Origin: Bosea sp. Tri-49
Lineage (GTDB): Bacteria > Pseudomonadota > Alphaproteobacteria > Rhizobiales > Beijerinckiaceae
Assembly: GCF_003952665.1 (NCBI RefSeq)
Contig: NZ_CP017946.1
Coordinates: 2,728,001-2,792,000 of the forward strand
DNA: 64,000 nt
Direction: 5' to 3'
Shown one piece after another: positions 33,329 through 43,535 of this stretch. The position numbers and the translations under genes are program-made. A model generated the notes under the pieces. The model saw only the letters and a list, made by a program, of their open reading frames with translations. It searched no databases and was not told the origin of the DNA. Numbering within the stretch: the stretch's first letter is position 1; every line of letters begins with the position of its first letter.

Positions 33329-35107
33329 TCAGCGCAGCGGCCAGACCCAGAGGATCAGCGGCACGGCGAGCAGGATCACCAGCAGCGACAATGGCGCGCC
33401 GAGCCTGGAATAGTCGCCGAAGCGGTAGCCGCCCGGCCCCATCACCAGCGTGTTGCACTGGTGTCCGATCGGCGTGAGGAAGTCGCAGGCGGCGCCGATT
33501 GCGACCGCCATCAGGAAGGCGTCGGGATTGTAGCCGAGCGTCTTGGCAAAGCCTGCGCCAATCGGCGCCATCACCAGCACGGTCGCGGCATTGTTGAGGA
33601 AGGGCGTCACGGCCATGGCGGCGACGAGCATCAGCCCGACAGCGCCCCAGCCCGGCAGGCCCGCACCGACCTGCGCCAGGAGCCCGGCGAAGACGTCGGT
33701 CGCGCCGGTGACGCGCAGGCTGTCGCTGACCGGGATCAGCGCCGCCAGCATGATCAGGATCGGCGCCTCGACAGAGTCGTAGGCGTCGCGCAGCGTCAGG
33801 GCGCGCGTCACCAGCAGGAGCACCGCGGCGGCAAAGAAGGCGATCGCCACCGGCAGCAGCCCGAGCGCGACCACGATGACCGTCGCGGCGACGATCGTTC
33901 CGGTGACGAAGCGGCGGCGCGTGCTACCCAGCGCCAAGCTACGGGCAGCGAGCGGCAGCAGGCCGAGCTCGCGCAGACGCTCGGGCAGCAGGTCCTCGTT
34001 GCCCTGCAGCAGCACGACGTCGCCAGCGCGCAGGCGGATATCGCGCAGGCGCTCGGTGAAGCGCTCGCCGGCGCGGCTGATCCCGAGCAGGTTGATGTGG
34101 AAGCGGGCATGCAAATCGATCTCAGCGGCGCTGACACCTTCGAGCAGCGAGCCCTGCGTCACGATCGCCTCACCGGTGCGAGCTGGATCGAGCGAGCCCT
34201 CGCGCTGGGTCGAGCGGTGCTGGCCAGCGAGCTCGAGTTCGCCTGCCGCAATGACGCGCTCCAGCGCCTTGGGTTCGCCGCGCAGCAGCAGGATGTCGCC
34301 GGCGCGCAGGCTGGCGTCGGGCAGCGGCGCCCGGCGGCGTTCGCCATCGCGCAGGATCGCGACGACCTCGACCTCGCCATCGCCCGGCCTTCTGAGATCG
34401 GCGACCGTCTTGCCGGTGAGCGGCCCCTTCTCGGGCAGGCGCGCCTCGGTGACGTAATCCTTGATGTCTACAGCCTGGTCGAGCGAGCGCGAACCCTGGC
34501 GATCCTTCGGCAGCAACCGGTAGGCGACGCTCAGGAAAGCGCAGCCGATGACCGCGATGCCGATGCCGACCGGCGTGAAGTCGAACATGGCGAAGGGCTC
34601 GCCACCGAGCTCCTGCCTGACGCGCGCGACGATGACATTGGGCGAGGTGCCGACCAGCGTGACGATGCCGCCGAGCAGGGAGGCGAAGGCCATCGGCATC
34701 AGGAAGACCGAGGGCGACTTCCCGTCCTTGCGGGCGAGTTGGTAGGCGATCGGCAGCATCATCGCGAGCGCGCCGATATTCTTGATGATCGCCGACATCG
34801 CGGCGACGACGAAGACGAGGACCGCGACCTGCGCCTGCGTCGAGCGCAGTGCGGGCGCGATGCGGGCAAGCGCAGTCTCGACGAGGCCGGAGCGCGCCAC
34901 CGCGGCGCTGACGATCAGGGCGCTGGCGACGATGATGACGATGTCGTCGGAGAAGCCCTTGAAGGCCTCCTTGGCCGGGACGACGCCGAGCATGACGCCG
35001 GCGAGGAGAGCCAGAAGCGCGACGACATCATAGCGCAGCTTGCCCCAGACGAAGGCCGCCATCATCGCGGCAACCAGGGAGCAGGACAGAATCTGTGGCA
35101 GCGTCAT
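33329..35107 (-). CDS. SLC13-family permease with two RCK-C (TrkA-C) domains
   Basis: A 592-residue sodium-anion symporter-like protein. Two membrane halves (about 1-175 and 400-592) flank a soluble region with two TrkA-C domains at ~205-290 and ~295-375, seen in the repeated LRAGDILLLRGEP and LRAGDVVLLQGNE. Family signatures are IIKNIGALAMMLPIAYQ and GTSPNVIVARVRQELGG, and in the second half VTPFLNNAATVLVMAPIGAG and DFLTPIGHQCNTLVMGPGGY. Substrates of such permeases include sulfate, dicarboxylates and other anions. The 3' end of the CorA gene lies 38 bp upstream on the same strand. Confidence 0.9.
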   Translation of the reverse strand: MTLPQILSCSLVAAMMAAFVWGKLRYDVVALLALLAGVMLGVVPAKEAFKGFSDDIVIIVASALIVSAAVARSGLVETALARIAPALRSTQAQVAVLVFVVAAMSAIIKNIGALAMMLPIAYQLARKDGKSPSVFLMPMAFASLLGGIVTLVGTSPNVIVARVRQELGGEPFAMFDFTPVGIGIAVIGCAFLSVAYRLLPKDRQGSRSLDQAVDIKDYVTEARLPEKGPLTGKTVADLRRPGDGEVEVVAILRDGERRRAPLPDASLRAGDILLLRGEPKALERVIAAGELELAGQHRSTQREGSLDPARTGEAIVTQGSLLEGVSAAEIDLHARFHINLLGISRAGERFTERLRDIRLRAGDVVLLQGNEDLLPERLRELGLLPLAARSLALGSTRRRFVTGTIVAATVIVVALGLLPVAIAFFAAAVLLLVTRALTLRDAYDSVEAPILIMLAALIPVSDSLRVTGATDVFAGLLAQVGAGLPGWGAVGLMLVAAMAVTPFLNNAATVLVMAPIGAGFAKTLGYNPDAFLMAVAIGAACDFLTPIGHQCNTLVMGPGGYRFGDYSRLGAPLSLLVILLAVPLILWVWPLR

Positions 35108-35145
35108 CCGGTTAGGCTAGCGGAAGGCAGGCCACTCCGGCAGGG

Positions 35146-36135
35146 TCAGAGCCACTTCTTCCAGCGGAAGAATAGATAGGGCAGGATCGCCGCGACCACC
35201 ATGATCAAGAGCGACATCGGATAGCCGAGTTCCCATTTCAACTCGGGCATCTTCTCGAAGTTCATGCCGTAGATCGAGGCGACGAGCGTCGGTGGCATGA
35301 AGACCACCGCGACGACCGAGAACAGCTTGATGATCTTGTTCTGCTCGATGCTGACCAGGCCGAGCGTCGCGTTCAGCATGAACTGCAGCTTGTTCGACAG
35401 GAAGGTGGCGTGCTCCTCGATCGCCTGGACGTCGCGGATCGCGGCGCGCCATTCCGGTGTGAAGCCGCTCGCCGCCTTCTTGGTGCGCTTGAAGTTGGCC
35501 GAGAGGTAGAGCAGCACGCGCTCGACCGAGACCATGCTCTCGCGCACATTCGAGATGATGTGCTCGTACTGGCCGATCTTGCGGACGACCGCCTGATAGA
35601 CCCGGCCCTGCTCGACGCTGGCGCTGTTGCCGTCGAAGATCTGGCGCGAGCGCAGGTCGATGCGGTCGCCGACGCCGCGCAGCACTTCGGCGGCGCGATC
35701 GACGATCGCCTCGATCAGGCCCTCGATCACGCCAGCCGGTTCGAGTTCGCAACCTCCCGGCTTGGTGACGCGGTTGAGGAAGATGTTGAAGGCGCCCGGC
35801 TCGTCATAGCGCACCGTGACCAGCGCCTTCTCGGTCAGGATAAAGGTGACGTCGGCGAGCCTGGGAACGTTCGTTTCAGACTGGCAGATGACGCGCAGCG
35901 TCATGTAGTGCGCGCCGTCCTCGGCATAGATCGTCTCGGACGGTTCGAGATCGTGCATCTCCTCCTTGGTCGGGATCGAGATGCCGAGATGCTGCTCGAC
36001 CTTGGCATCCTCGGCCGGCGTCGGATTGAACAGGTCGATCCAGATTGAGCCGGGTGGAATCTCCTCCTCGACGGCGAGAGTCCGATGCGCGAGCTTGTCG
36101 CCGTGCGTCTGGCAAATGCCGTGGATCAGGAGCAT
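35146..36135 (-). CDS. corA: CorA-family Mg2+/Co2+ transporter
   Basis: A 329-residue metal-ion channel. The N-terminal domain is an alpha/beta cytoplasmic funnel (WIDLFNPTPAEDAKVEQHLG), followed by long helices (VVRKIGQYEHIISNVRES). The C-terminal two transmembrane segments enclose the selectivity signature YGMNFEKMPEL (GMN motif), and the protein ends FFRWKKWL. The GMN motif is intact. It is divergent from the chemoreceptor gene across 217 bp. Whether it is a CorA importer or a ZntB/efflux-type member cannot be told; the sequence looks closer to CorA. Confidence 0.94.
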   Translation of the reverse strand: MLLIHGICQTHGDKLAHRTLAVEEEIPPGSIWIDLFNPTPAEDAKVEQHLGISIPTKEEMHDLEPSETIYAEDGAHYMTLRVICQSETNVPRLADVTFILTEKALVTVRYDEPGAFNIFLNRVTKPGGCELEPAGVIEGLIEAIVDRAAEVLRGVGDRIDLRSRQIFDGNSASVEQGRVYQAVVRKIGQYEHIISNVRESMVSVERVLLYLSANFKRTKKAASGFTPEWRAAIRDVQAIEEHATFLSNKLQFMLNATLGLVSIEQNKIIKLFSVVAVVFMPPTLVASIYGMNFEKMPELKWELGYPMSLLIMVVAAILPYLFFRWKKWL

Positions 36136-36352
36136 GGCCGGTCATCCGGAATCAGGCGCCTCGCGGCGCGATTTGCACTGCACCAACTCCAAACGTCCTG
36201 CAGTGTCAAACCGATGACGGGCCCGGGGCAACGGTAACCCCGAAGCGGGGAATCCCTCGCCCTGGCCAGCCGCCAAGCGCGGCAGCGTGGTTAGCATAAA
36301 ATAAATCGCAGGATGAGACACTTAACGGATCAGTCTTCCATCCGGGTTTGCC
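36136..36352. other. 217-bp divergent intergenic region (corA / chemoreceptor)
   Basis: Gene-free region holding both promoters. It contains a short stem CCCC-GAAGC-GGGG at 36238-36250 and an AT-rich stretch at 36293-36310 before the chemoreceptor. I could not match it to a known Mg2+ or Mn2+ riboswitch, and the fold is on the wrong side for a clear leader of corA. Confidence 0.4.
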
Positions 36353-38851
36353 ATGTTCAACGCCGCGAAAAACCTCAGCATCAAGACCATGCTTCTGACC
36401 GTCCTCGGTCTTGCCAGCGCGGCGATCGTAACGCTCTCGACGCAATCGCTCTGGCAAGCCTGGACGCGCTACAACACGGCCGTCGAGGTTTCGGTTCTCG
36501 CCGATCTGAACAAGGCCTATTTCGCCGCGCTGCAGAATCTCCGCTACGAACGCGGCAACGGCGCGAGCGCGATGACGATGCCCACCGACAAGAACGGCGG
36601 GATGATCGAGGACGTGCTGACGCGGCGCAAGCGACTGGACGATGCGATCGCGACGGCGCAGGCGATCGTCCAGAAGAACGGCTACGGCACCGCAACGACC
36701 GTCTCGAACGAGATCGACGGCCATGTCGCGGCGCTGAAGCCGTTGCGGGCGAAGATCGACGCCAACTGGAAGCTCCCGGTGGAAGCGCGGGAGAAGGAAC
36801 TGGTCGGGGCCAGCATGGCCCAGACCGGCAAATTCTTGACGGCGCTCGAGACCGCATCGGCTACGCTCGAAGAACGCATCCTCGTCCTCGACGCCAACTT
36901 CGCTAACCTCACCTCCATCCGCTCGATGGCCTGGGCAGCGCGCTCGTTCAGCGGATCGTCGACGATCGTCCTCAACAACGCCGTCGCCCAGGACCGGCCG
37001 CTCGACGCCAAGGAGAGCAATGCCGTCATCGTCAGCGATGCACGCATGGAGTTCGCCTGGGGCGTGGTGAAGCAGCTCATCGGCCAGGCGAGCACGCCGC
37101 AGGCACTGAAAGATGCGCTTGTAACTGCCGAAAACACCTATTTCGGCGGCAGCTTCAAGGCGACGCGAGCCGACCTGGTCGCCAATGCGACCGGCGGGCG
37201 CAAGCCTTCGATCAATCCCGACCAATGGCGCGACCAGATCGTCGCCGCCTCCGAGACCGTCGGCGCAGTGGCGAGCCGCGCTATCGACGTCCTATCGGAT
37301 GCCGCCGATGCGAAGGCAGCCGCCGCAATGCGCTCGCTCGTCATGTACGGCCTCGTCCTCTCGGCCGCGCTCGTGCTGGCGCTGGTCGGGCTCTGGCTGG
37401 TGCAGAGCCGTGTGACGCGCCCGATCACCTCGTTGACCGCCTCGATGAAGCAGTTGGCGCAGGGCGATTTCTCGACCGAGATCATCGACAGCGGCCGCAA
37501 TGACGAGATCGGCGGGATGGCTGCCGCTGTCCTTGTGTTCAAGGAGAACGGGCTGCGCGTCCAGGCATTGGAGGCGCAGGAACGCGCCGCTGCGGCAGAC
37601 CGTGCTGCGCGGACAGAGTCCATGATCGCCGTCGTCAATGATGTCGGGACAGTCGTCGCCGCAGCGGCGGCAGGCGATTTCAGCGCGCGGCTGCAACTGG
37701 AGAATGCCGACGCGCAGATGCAGCAGCTGGTCAACGGCATCAACCAGATCAACGCCGTCGTCGACGGCGCCACGACGGAGTTCGCCGACATCCTGGCATC
37801 AGTCTCGCAGGGCGACCTGACCCGCCGGATCGCGACCGACTATCAGGGCCGCTTCGCCGAGCTGAAGCACTCGGTCAACGAGACGGTCGAGCGGCTCTCG
37901 GAGACGATCGGCGGCATCCAGGCGACGACATCGCAGGTCTCGGCCTCGGCCCGTGAGATCAAGGCAGGCGCCGACGATCTCGCCAAGCGGACCGAGGAGC
38001 AGGCTGCCTCGCTGGAAGAGACCGCAGCCACGACCGAGGAGCTCGCAGCGTCCGTCAAGGCGAGTGCCGGTTCCTCGAAGGTTGCGGCATCGGCTTCCGA
38101 CGAGGCCACGAACGTGGCGCAGCAGGGCGGCACGATCGTGCAGAACGCCGTCGAGGCGATGGAGCGGATCGAGGCGGCCTCGCGCAAGATCACCGACATC
38201 ACCTCGGTCATCGACGGCATCGCCTTCCAGACCAATCTGCTGGCGCTGAACGCCGCGGTCGAAGCCGCCCGCGCCGGCGACGCCGGCAAGGGCTTCGCCG
38301 TGGTCGCCTCGGAGGTCCGGACGCTGGCGCAGCGCTCGGCCGAAGCGTCGAAGGACATCACGACCCTGATCCAGTCCTCGACCATCGAGATCGAGGAAGG
38401 CGTCAAGCTGGTCCGCTCGGCGGGGACGGTTCTCGACAAGATCGTCTCGGCCTCCAGGCAGGTCGCTGCGACCGTGGTCGAGATTTCGGCAGCGGCGGGC
38501 GAACAGGCCAATGGCATCGACGAGATGAGCCAGACCGTCGCTCATATGGACGAGATAACTCAGCAGAACGCCGCCCTCGCCGAGGAAAGCGCTGCCTCCG
38601 CGGCCTCACTTGCTGACCAGATCCATAGCCTGGACCAGCTCGTCGCGGCTTTCCGCATCTCCGCCAGCGATGCGCGCTCGACCAGCGAGCCGGAGCGCCT
38701 GCGCAACTTCGCAGCAGCCGCGATGTCGGAAACGCGCGCTGCTCCGCGCGCGCCGGCACGGAAGGCGCCTGCGCCCCATACCGCCCCGACGCCCGCCCGC
38801 AAGGTCGCGGGCGGCGGCGCGCGCGACAACCACAGCTGGGAGGAGTTCTGA
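36353..38851 (+). CDS. Methyl-accepting chemotaxis protein with CheR-docking tail
   Basis: An 832-residue membrane chemoreceptor. TM1 is at ~15-35 and TM2 at ~330-350; the ~290-residue periplasmic domain between them has a helical [13 protein letters not shown] segment reminiscent of nitrate-sensing (NIT-like) helical bundles. A HAMP domain follows ([20 protein letters not shown]), and a second HAMP-like repeat appears at ~425-520 ([28 protein letters not shown]). The signalling domain has the hairpin tip [23 protein letters not shown]. The last residues SWEEF fit the xWxxF motif that tethers CheR or CheB. The ligand is unknown. A terminator follows 5 bases after the stop. Confidence 0.95.
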   Translation: MFNAAKNLSIKTMLLTVLGLASAAIVTLSTQSLWQAWTRYNTAVEVSVLADLNKAYFAALQNLRYERGNGASAMTMPTDKNGGMIEDVLTRRKRLDDAIATAQAIVQKNGYGTATTVSNEIDGHVAALKPLRAKIDANWKLPVEAREKELVGASMAQTGKFLTALETASATLEERILVLDANFANLTSIRSMAWAARSFSGSSTIVLNNAVAQDRPLDAKESNAVIVSDARMEFAWGVVKQLIGQASTPQALKDALVTAENTYFGGSFKATRADLVANATGGRKPSINPDQWRDQIVAASETVGAVASRAIDVLSDAADAKAAAAMRSLVMYGLVLSAALVLALVGLWLVQSRVTRPITSLTASMKQLAQGDFSTEIIDSGRNDEIGGMAAAVLVFKENGLRVQALEAQERAAAADRAARTESMIAVVNDVGTVVAAAAAGDFSARLQLENADAQMQQLVNGINQINAVVDGATTEFADILASVSQGDLTRRIATDYQGRFAELKHSVNETVERLSETIGGIQATTSQVSASAREIKAGADDLAKRTEEQAASLEETAATTEELAASVKASAGSSKVAASASDEATNVAQQGGTIVQNAVEAMERIEAASRKITDITSVIDGIAFQTNLLALNAAVEAARAGDAGKGFAVVASEVRTLAQRSAEASKDITTLIQSSTIEIEEGVKLVRSAGTVLDKIVSASRQVAATVVEISAAAGEQANGIDEMSQTVAHMDEITQQNAALAEESAASAASLADQIHSLDQLVAAFRISASDARSTSEPERLRNFAAAAMSETRAAPRAPARKAPAPHTAPTPARKVAGGGARDNHSWEEF

Positions 38852-38855
38852 GTCC

Positions 38856-38905
38856 CTGGAGAATTTGCGCGCTTATCCGAAGCGCGCAAATTCTCCAGTC
38901 TTTTT
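38856..38905 (+). terminator. Rho-independent terminator of the chemoreceptor gene
   Basis: A perfect 18-bp stem (arms 38856-38873 and 38881-38898) with a 7-nt loop is followed by TCTTTTTG. The stem begins 5 bases after the stop codon. This is the strongest intrinsic terminator in the window. Confidence 0.9.
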
Positions 38906-38913
38906 GATGTGCC

Positions 38914-38957
38914 GCATTTTCTTGACGCGAACCGGTATCCACTTCGCTCGAAAATGC
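38914..38957. repeat. Palindromic intergenic repeat, copy 2
   Basis: A 44-bp palindrome with outer arms GCATTTTC / GAAAATGC and inner arms GCGAA / TTCGC around an ACCGGTATCCAC core. Its reverse complement shares the layout and core GCGAA-AGTGG-CGGTT-CGCG with the element at 7260-7309. It fills the gap between the chemoreceptor terminator and the end of the SDR gene. Confidence 0.65.
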
Positions 38958-38967
38958 TCTGGCGGGC

Positions 38968-39828
<861 letters not shown>

Positions 39829-39839
39829 GGTGTCCTCCC

Positions 39840-40700
39840 TCATGAATTCTGCAAGCTGAAACGATCCGGCTGCGTGCCGTCCGCATCGGTGAAACCGTAG
39901 GTGCGCGCCAGATCGGCGGCATGCAGCACCTGGCCGGCATGGCGGGCAACATCCGGATCGGCCGCCAGCGCCGCAACCGCACGGCCGGTATAGAGCGGAG
40001 TCTCGGTGGTCTCGGCTGCCATGCCGGCATCACGCACCCGTTCGGTCAGGACATGGCCGGGCGAAAGACCGAGCGCCGTGACACCATAAGGCTGGAGTTC
40101 CTGCGCCATCGCCAGCGTCAGCCGGTTCATCGCCGCCTTGGCGAGATCGTAGAAGACGTCGCCGAGATAACCGCTGGCGGTGTCGAAGCTCACCGTGACG
40201 ATCAGGCCCTGGCGCATCTGCACCATGGCGGGAGCGACGGCGCGGGCCAGCAGCAATTGCGCATAGACGCCGCTCTCGAAGCTCTGGCCGAGCCGCGCCA
40301 CCGGGCGGCGCCAGAACGGCGCACCGAAGGCCGAACCGTCCGGATAGCGCTCGCCATCATAGCCCTCATTGCCGCCCCAGACTGCGTCGACGACGCAATC
40401 GAGCCGACCGAAACGGCGGAGCGACCAGGCCACGAGTTGGTCGACCTCGCGCTCATTGGTGTGGTCGCAGCGATAGGGCTCGCCGCGGCCGCCGGCCGCC
40501 TCGACCTCGCGGGCGGTGTCCTCGAAGGTTTCCGAGCGTTGGTCGGTACGCGGCCCGGCCTCGCTGGAGCGGCCGGTGACGATCACGCTCGCGCCGGCCT
40601 GGCCGAGCGCCCGGGCAATGCCGCGCCCGAGGCCACGCGAGGCGCCGGCAACGAGGCACACCTTGCCGGCGAGCGGCTTTGGCAGGCCGTCTCCCGTCAT
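39840..40700 (-). CDS. SDR-family oxidoreductase, DHRS1-like
   Basis: A 286-residue short-chain dehydrogenase. The Rossmann motif is VAGASRGLGRGIARALGQAG, followed by VTGRSSEAGPRTDQRSETFE, a loop typical of the DHRS1 branch. The catalytic region has SFDTASGYLGDVFYDLAKAAMNRL with Tyr and Lys. The gene overlaps or abuts the second SDR and should be transcribed first. Two linked SDR genes suggest oxidation of consecutive or related hydroxyl groups, but the substrate is unknown. Immediately upstream and divergent lies a methyltransferase gene. Confidence 0.9.
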   Translation of the reverse strand: MTGDGLPKPLAGKVCLVAGASRGLGRGIARALGQAGASVIVTGRSSEAGPRTDQRSETFEDTAREVEAAGGRGEPYRCDHTNEREVDQLVAWSLRRFGRLDCVVDAVWGGNEGYDGERYPDGSAFGAPFWRRPVARLGQSFESGVYAQLLLARAVAPAMVQMRQGLIVTVSFDTASGYLGDVFYDLAKAAMNRLTLAMAQELQPYGVTALGLSPGHVLTERVRDAGMAAETTETPLYTGRAVAALAADPDVARHAGQVLHAADLARTYGFTDADGTQPDRFSLQNS

Positions 40701-40780
40701 GGCGACAGGCCTCGCGATCCGGCTGGCGCAACGCCTCCGGCTCCGATAGAAGCCCCCTCCCCCGAACGGCGAGGACGATC

Positions 40781-41569
40781 ATGGAAGCGAGTGAGGTCGC
40801 GGCCTGCTGGGAGGCCAATGCCGAAACCTGGACCCGACATGCCCGGGCCGGATACGACCTCTACCGGGACGCCCAGAACACCCCGGCCTTCTTCGCGAAC
40901 CTGCCCGACATCGACGGCCTGGACGGCCTCGACATCGGCTGCGGCGAGGGCTCGAACACGCGTAAGCTCGCCGAGGCCGGCGGGCGCATCACTGCGATCG
41001 ACATCGCCCCGACTTTCATCCGCCATGCGCAGGAGAGGGAGACGGCAAATCCGCTCGGGATCGACTATCGCGCCGCCGACGGCATGGCGCTGCCCTTCGC
41101 CAATGCCAGCTTCGATTTCGCCACCGCGTTCATGTCGCTGATGGACATGCCGCACCAGGACCGCGTGCTGGCAGAAACGATGCGCGTCCTGAAACCCGGC
41201 GGCTTCCTGCAGTTCTCGATCCTGCATCCCTGCTTCGCGACACCGGGCCGCAAGGTGATGCGCGACGAGGCGGGCAATGTGCTCGGCATCGAGGTACGCG
41301 AATATTTCCGCGTCAGCGATGGCGAGATCGAGAGCTGGCGCTTCGGCGCGGCGCCAGCCGAGGAGAAGGCCAAGGTCGAGCCGTTCCGGGTGCCGCGCTT
41401 CCACCGCACGCTCAGCGACTGGGTCAATCTGCTGATCGCCACCGGCTTCCAGCTCGAGCACATGCACGAGCCGGGCGTCGATGCTGAGACGGCCAAGGCC
41501 GTGCCCTATCTTGCCGACACCTATATCGCGCCGCTGTTCCTGCACATGCGCGTGCGCAAGCAGGGCTGA
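40781..41569 (+). CDS. Class I SAM-dependent methyltransferase
   Basis: A 262-residue Methyltransf_11/25-type enzyme. The SAM motif I is GLDIGCGEGSNTRKLAEAGG; the post-I acidic residue is in ITAIDIAP; motif II-III appear in DGMALPFANASFDFATA and MRVLKPGGFLQFSILHPCF. No target domain is visible, so it probably methylates a small molecule. The start at 40781 has GAGGA 6 bases upstream. It is divergent from the SDR pair and ends 24 bp from the convergent acyl-CoA dehydrogenase. Confidence 0.9.
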   Translation: MEASEVAACWEANAETWTRHARAGYDLYRDAQNTPAFFANLPDIDGLDGLDIGCGEGSNTRKLAEAGGRITAIDIAPTFIRHAQERETANPLGIDYRAADGMALPFANASFDFATAFMSLMDMPHQDRVLAETMRVLKPGGFLQFSILHPCFATPGRKVMRDEAGNVLGIEVREYFRVSDGEIESWRFGAAPAEEKAKVEPFRVPRFHRTLSDWVNLLIATGFQLEHMHEPGVDAETAKAVPYLADTYIAPLFLHMRVRKQG

Positions 41570-41592
41570 CGCTTCTGGCGCGGCGAGCGGCG

Positions 41593-43368
41593 TCACGCCG
41601 CGAAGACCGCAGCCGAATCCTCGACGGCGCCGGCGCCCTCCGTCACCGCGAGTTCCAGCGCGGTGGCTTCACCGACATGGTGCTCGGCATAGAAGCGGGC
41701 GGTGGCGAGCGCCGCGGCTCCCTGATCCTCGCCGCGCATCGCCAGCGCCTTCTTCGCCAGGCCGGTGCCACCCTGGGCGAGCGCGAAGAGCTTGAGATAG
41801 GGCGTGGCGCCGGCGAGCGCGCTCGCCTGGTCGATGCCCATGGTCGCCAGCATCCACTGTGTCGCCCGCTCGAGCGAGTCGACGGCGGCGCCAAGCCGCG
41901 CCGCGCTGTGGCCAAAGCCCGGCGTGTTGGCCTCGCGCACCTGTGCAACGACGTCGCGCATTTCGTCGATCAGTGCCTTGACCGCATCGCCATTGGAAAG
42001 CGGCAGCTTGCGCAGCACGAGATCAATCGCCTGGATGCCGTTGGTGCCCTCATAGATCGTCGCGATGCGGGCGTCGCGCAGATGCTGGGCGGCGCCGGTT
42101 TCCTCGACATAGCCCATGCCGCCATGGACCTGGACACCGGTGGAAGCGACCTCGACGCCGATATCGGTGGCGTAGGCCTTGGCGATGGGTGTGATGATCG
42201 CCGCCCGCTCGGCCGCCGCCTTGCGCTTGGCCTCGTCGGGCTCGCGATGCGAGCGGTCGAGCAAGGAGGCGAGCAGCAGCGAGAGCGCGCGGGCCGCCTG
42301 CGTCTTGGCGCGCATCTCCATCAGCATGCGGCGGATGTCGGGATGGACGATGATCGGGCTCATCGGAGCGCCCTTGGGCGCATCGAGCGCCGTGCCCTGC
42401 TTGCGCTCCTGCGCGAAGGCGAGCGCCTGCTGATAGGCGCGTTCGGCGATGGCGACGCCCTGCACCGCGACATTGAGGCGGGCATTGTTCATCATCGTGA
42501 ACATGCAGGCGAGGCCGCGATTCTCCTCGCCGATCAGCCAGCCGATCGCACCGCCCTCGTCGCCATAGCTCATCGCGCAGGTCGGCGACGCGTGGATGCC
42601 AAGCTTGTGCTCGACGCCAGTGCAGCGGACATCGTTGCGCGGGCCGAGCGAGCCGTCTGCGTTGACGAGGTATTTTGGCACGAGGAAGAGCGAGATGCCG
42701 CGCGTGCCGGCAGGGGCGTCGGGCAGTCGGGCGAGGACGAGATGGACGATATTGTCCGTCATCTCGTGATCGCCATAGGTGATGAAGATCTTCTGGCCGC
42801 TGATGCGGTAGGTGCCGTCACCGACGCGTTCGGCCTTGGAGCGCAGCGCATTGAGGTCCGAGCCGGCTTGCGGCTCGGTCAGGTTCATCGTGCCCATCCA
42901 CTCGCCGGAGACGAGCTTGGCGAGATAGGTTTCCTTCAGATAGTCGGAGCCGTGCGCGTGCAGCGCCTCGATCGCGCCGACCGTCAGCAGCGGGCCGAGC
43001 GCGAAGGCGAAGGCGGCCGAATTCCACATCTCGGTGCAGGCCGATTGCACCAGCGTCGGCAGGGCCTGGCCGCCATAGGCTTCGGGCCCCGGCAGCGCGT
43101 TCCAGCCGCCTTGCGCCCAGGCGTGATAGGCTTCCTTCCAGCCCGGCGGCGTGACGACGATGCCATCCTTGAGCCTGGAGCCGTGCCGATCGCCGACGAT
43201 GTTCAGGGGAGCGAGCACGTCGCCGGCGAACCTTGCTGCCTCCTCCAGCACCGCCTCGGTGACGCCGTCGGCGAGTTCCGGAGCGAGTCCCTCGGCGATC
43301 AGGGCCTCGAGCCCGGCGACATGGCGCATCGTCGCCAGGATATCCTCGACCGGAGCACGGTACGACAT
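41593..43368 (-). CDS. Acyl-CoA dehydrogenase with C-terminal extension
   Basis: A 591-residue flavoprotein of the long bacterial AcdA/FadE-like type, with an N-terminal ACDH domain and a C-terminal extension (PF12806-type). Marks are TEMWNSAAFAFALGPLLTVG, MNLTEPQAGSDLNALRSKAE (FAD/substrate contact) and GMGYVEETGAAQHLRDARI. The catalytic glutamate is in IATIYEGTNGIQAIDL. It should oxidise an acyl-CoA and pass electrons to ETF. GGGAGG precedes the start. The divergent sua5 gene begins 167 bp away. Chain-length preference is unknown. Confidence 0.94.
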   Translation of the reverse strand: MSYRAPVEDILATMRHVAGLEALIAEGLAPELADGVTEAVLEEAARFAGDVLAPLNIVGDRHGSRLKDGIVVTPPGWKEAYHAWAQGGWNALPGPEAYGGQALPTLVQSACTEMWNSAAFAFALGPLLTVGAIEALHAHGSDYLKETYLAKLVSGEWMGTMNLTEPQAGSDLNALRSKAERVGDGTYRISGQKIFITYGDHEMTDNIVHLVLARLPDAPAGTRGISLFLVPKYLVNADGSLGPRNDVRCTGVEHKLGIHASPTCAMSYGDEGGAIGWLIGEENRGLACMFTMMNNARLNVAVQGVAIAERAYQQALAFAQERKQGTALDAPKGAPMSPIIVHPDIRRMLMEMRAKTQAARALSLLLASLLDRSHREPDEAKRKAAAERAAIITPIAKAYATDIGVEVASTGVQVHGGMGYVEETGAAQHLRDARIATIYEGTNGIQAIDLVLRKLPLSNGDAVKALIDEMRDVVAQVREANTPGFGHSAARLGAAVDSLERATQWMLATMGIDQASALAGATPYLKLFALAQGGTGLAKKALAMRGEDQGAAALATARFYAEHHVGEATALELAVTEGAGAVEDSAAVFAA

Positions 43369-43535
43369 CGCTTACCTCCCTCGGCGCCCGCGCATTCCCG
43401 ACGGGCATTCTGCTCGTTGCGTTTGACGGCGATGTTAGCGACGAACTATGCCCGCCGCCACGCGCAAGCCGGCGCGGGTTCGCGCATGCCGCGTCGGCAT
43501 TGTTATAGTTTACATATGAACTTTCAAGAGCACCC

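Noticed and set aside
33251..35179. Plus-strand open frame of 642 codons opposite the SLC13 permease
   Set aside because: Gln/Arg/Asp-rich sequence with no motifs; the minus-strand permease has full family signatures.
36136..36352. Mg2+ or Mn2+ riboswitch before corA
   Set aside because: One short CCCC-GAAGC-GGGG stem only; no match to the M-box or yybP-ykoY consensus that I could see.
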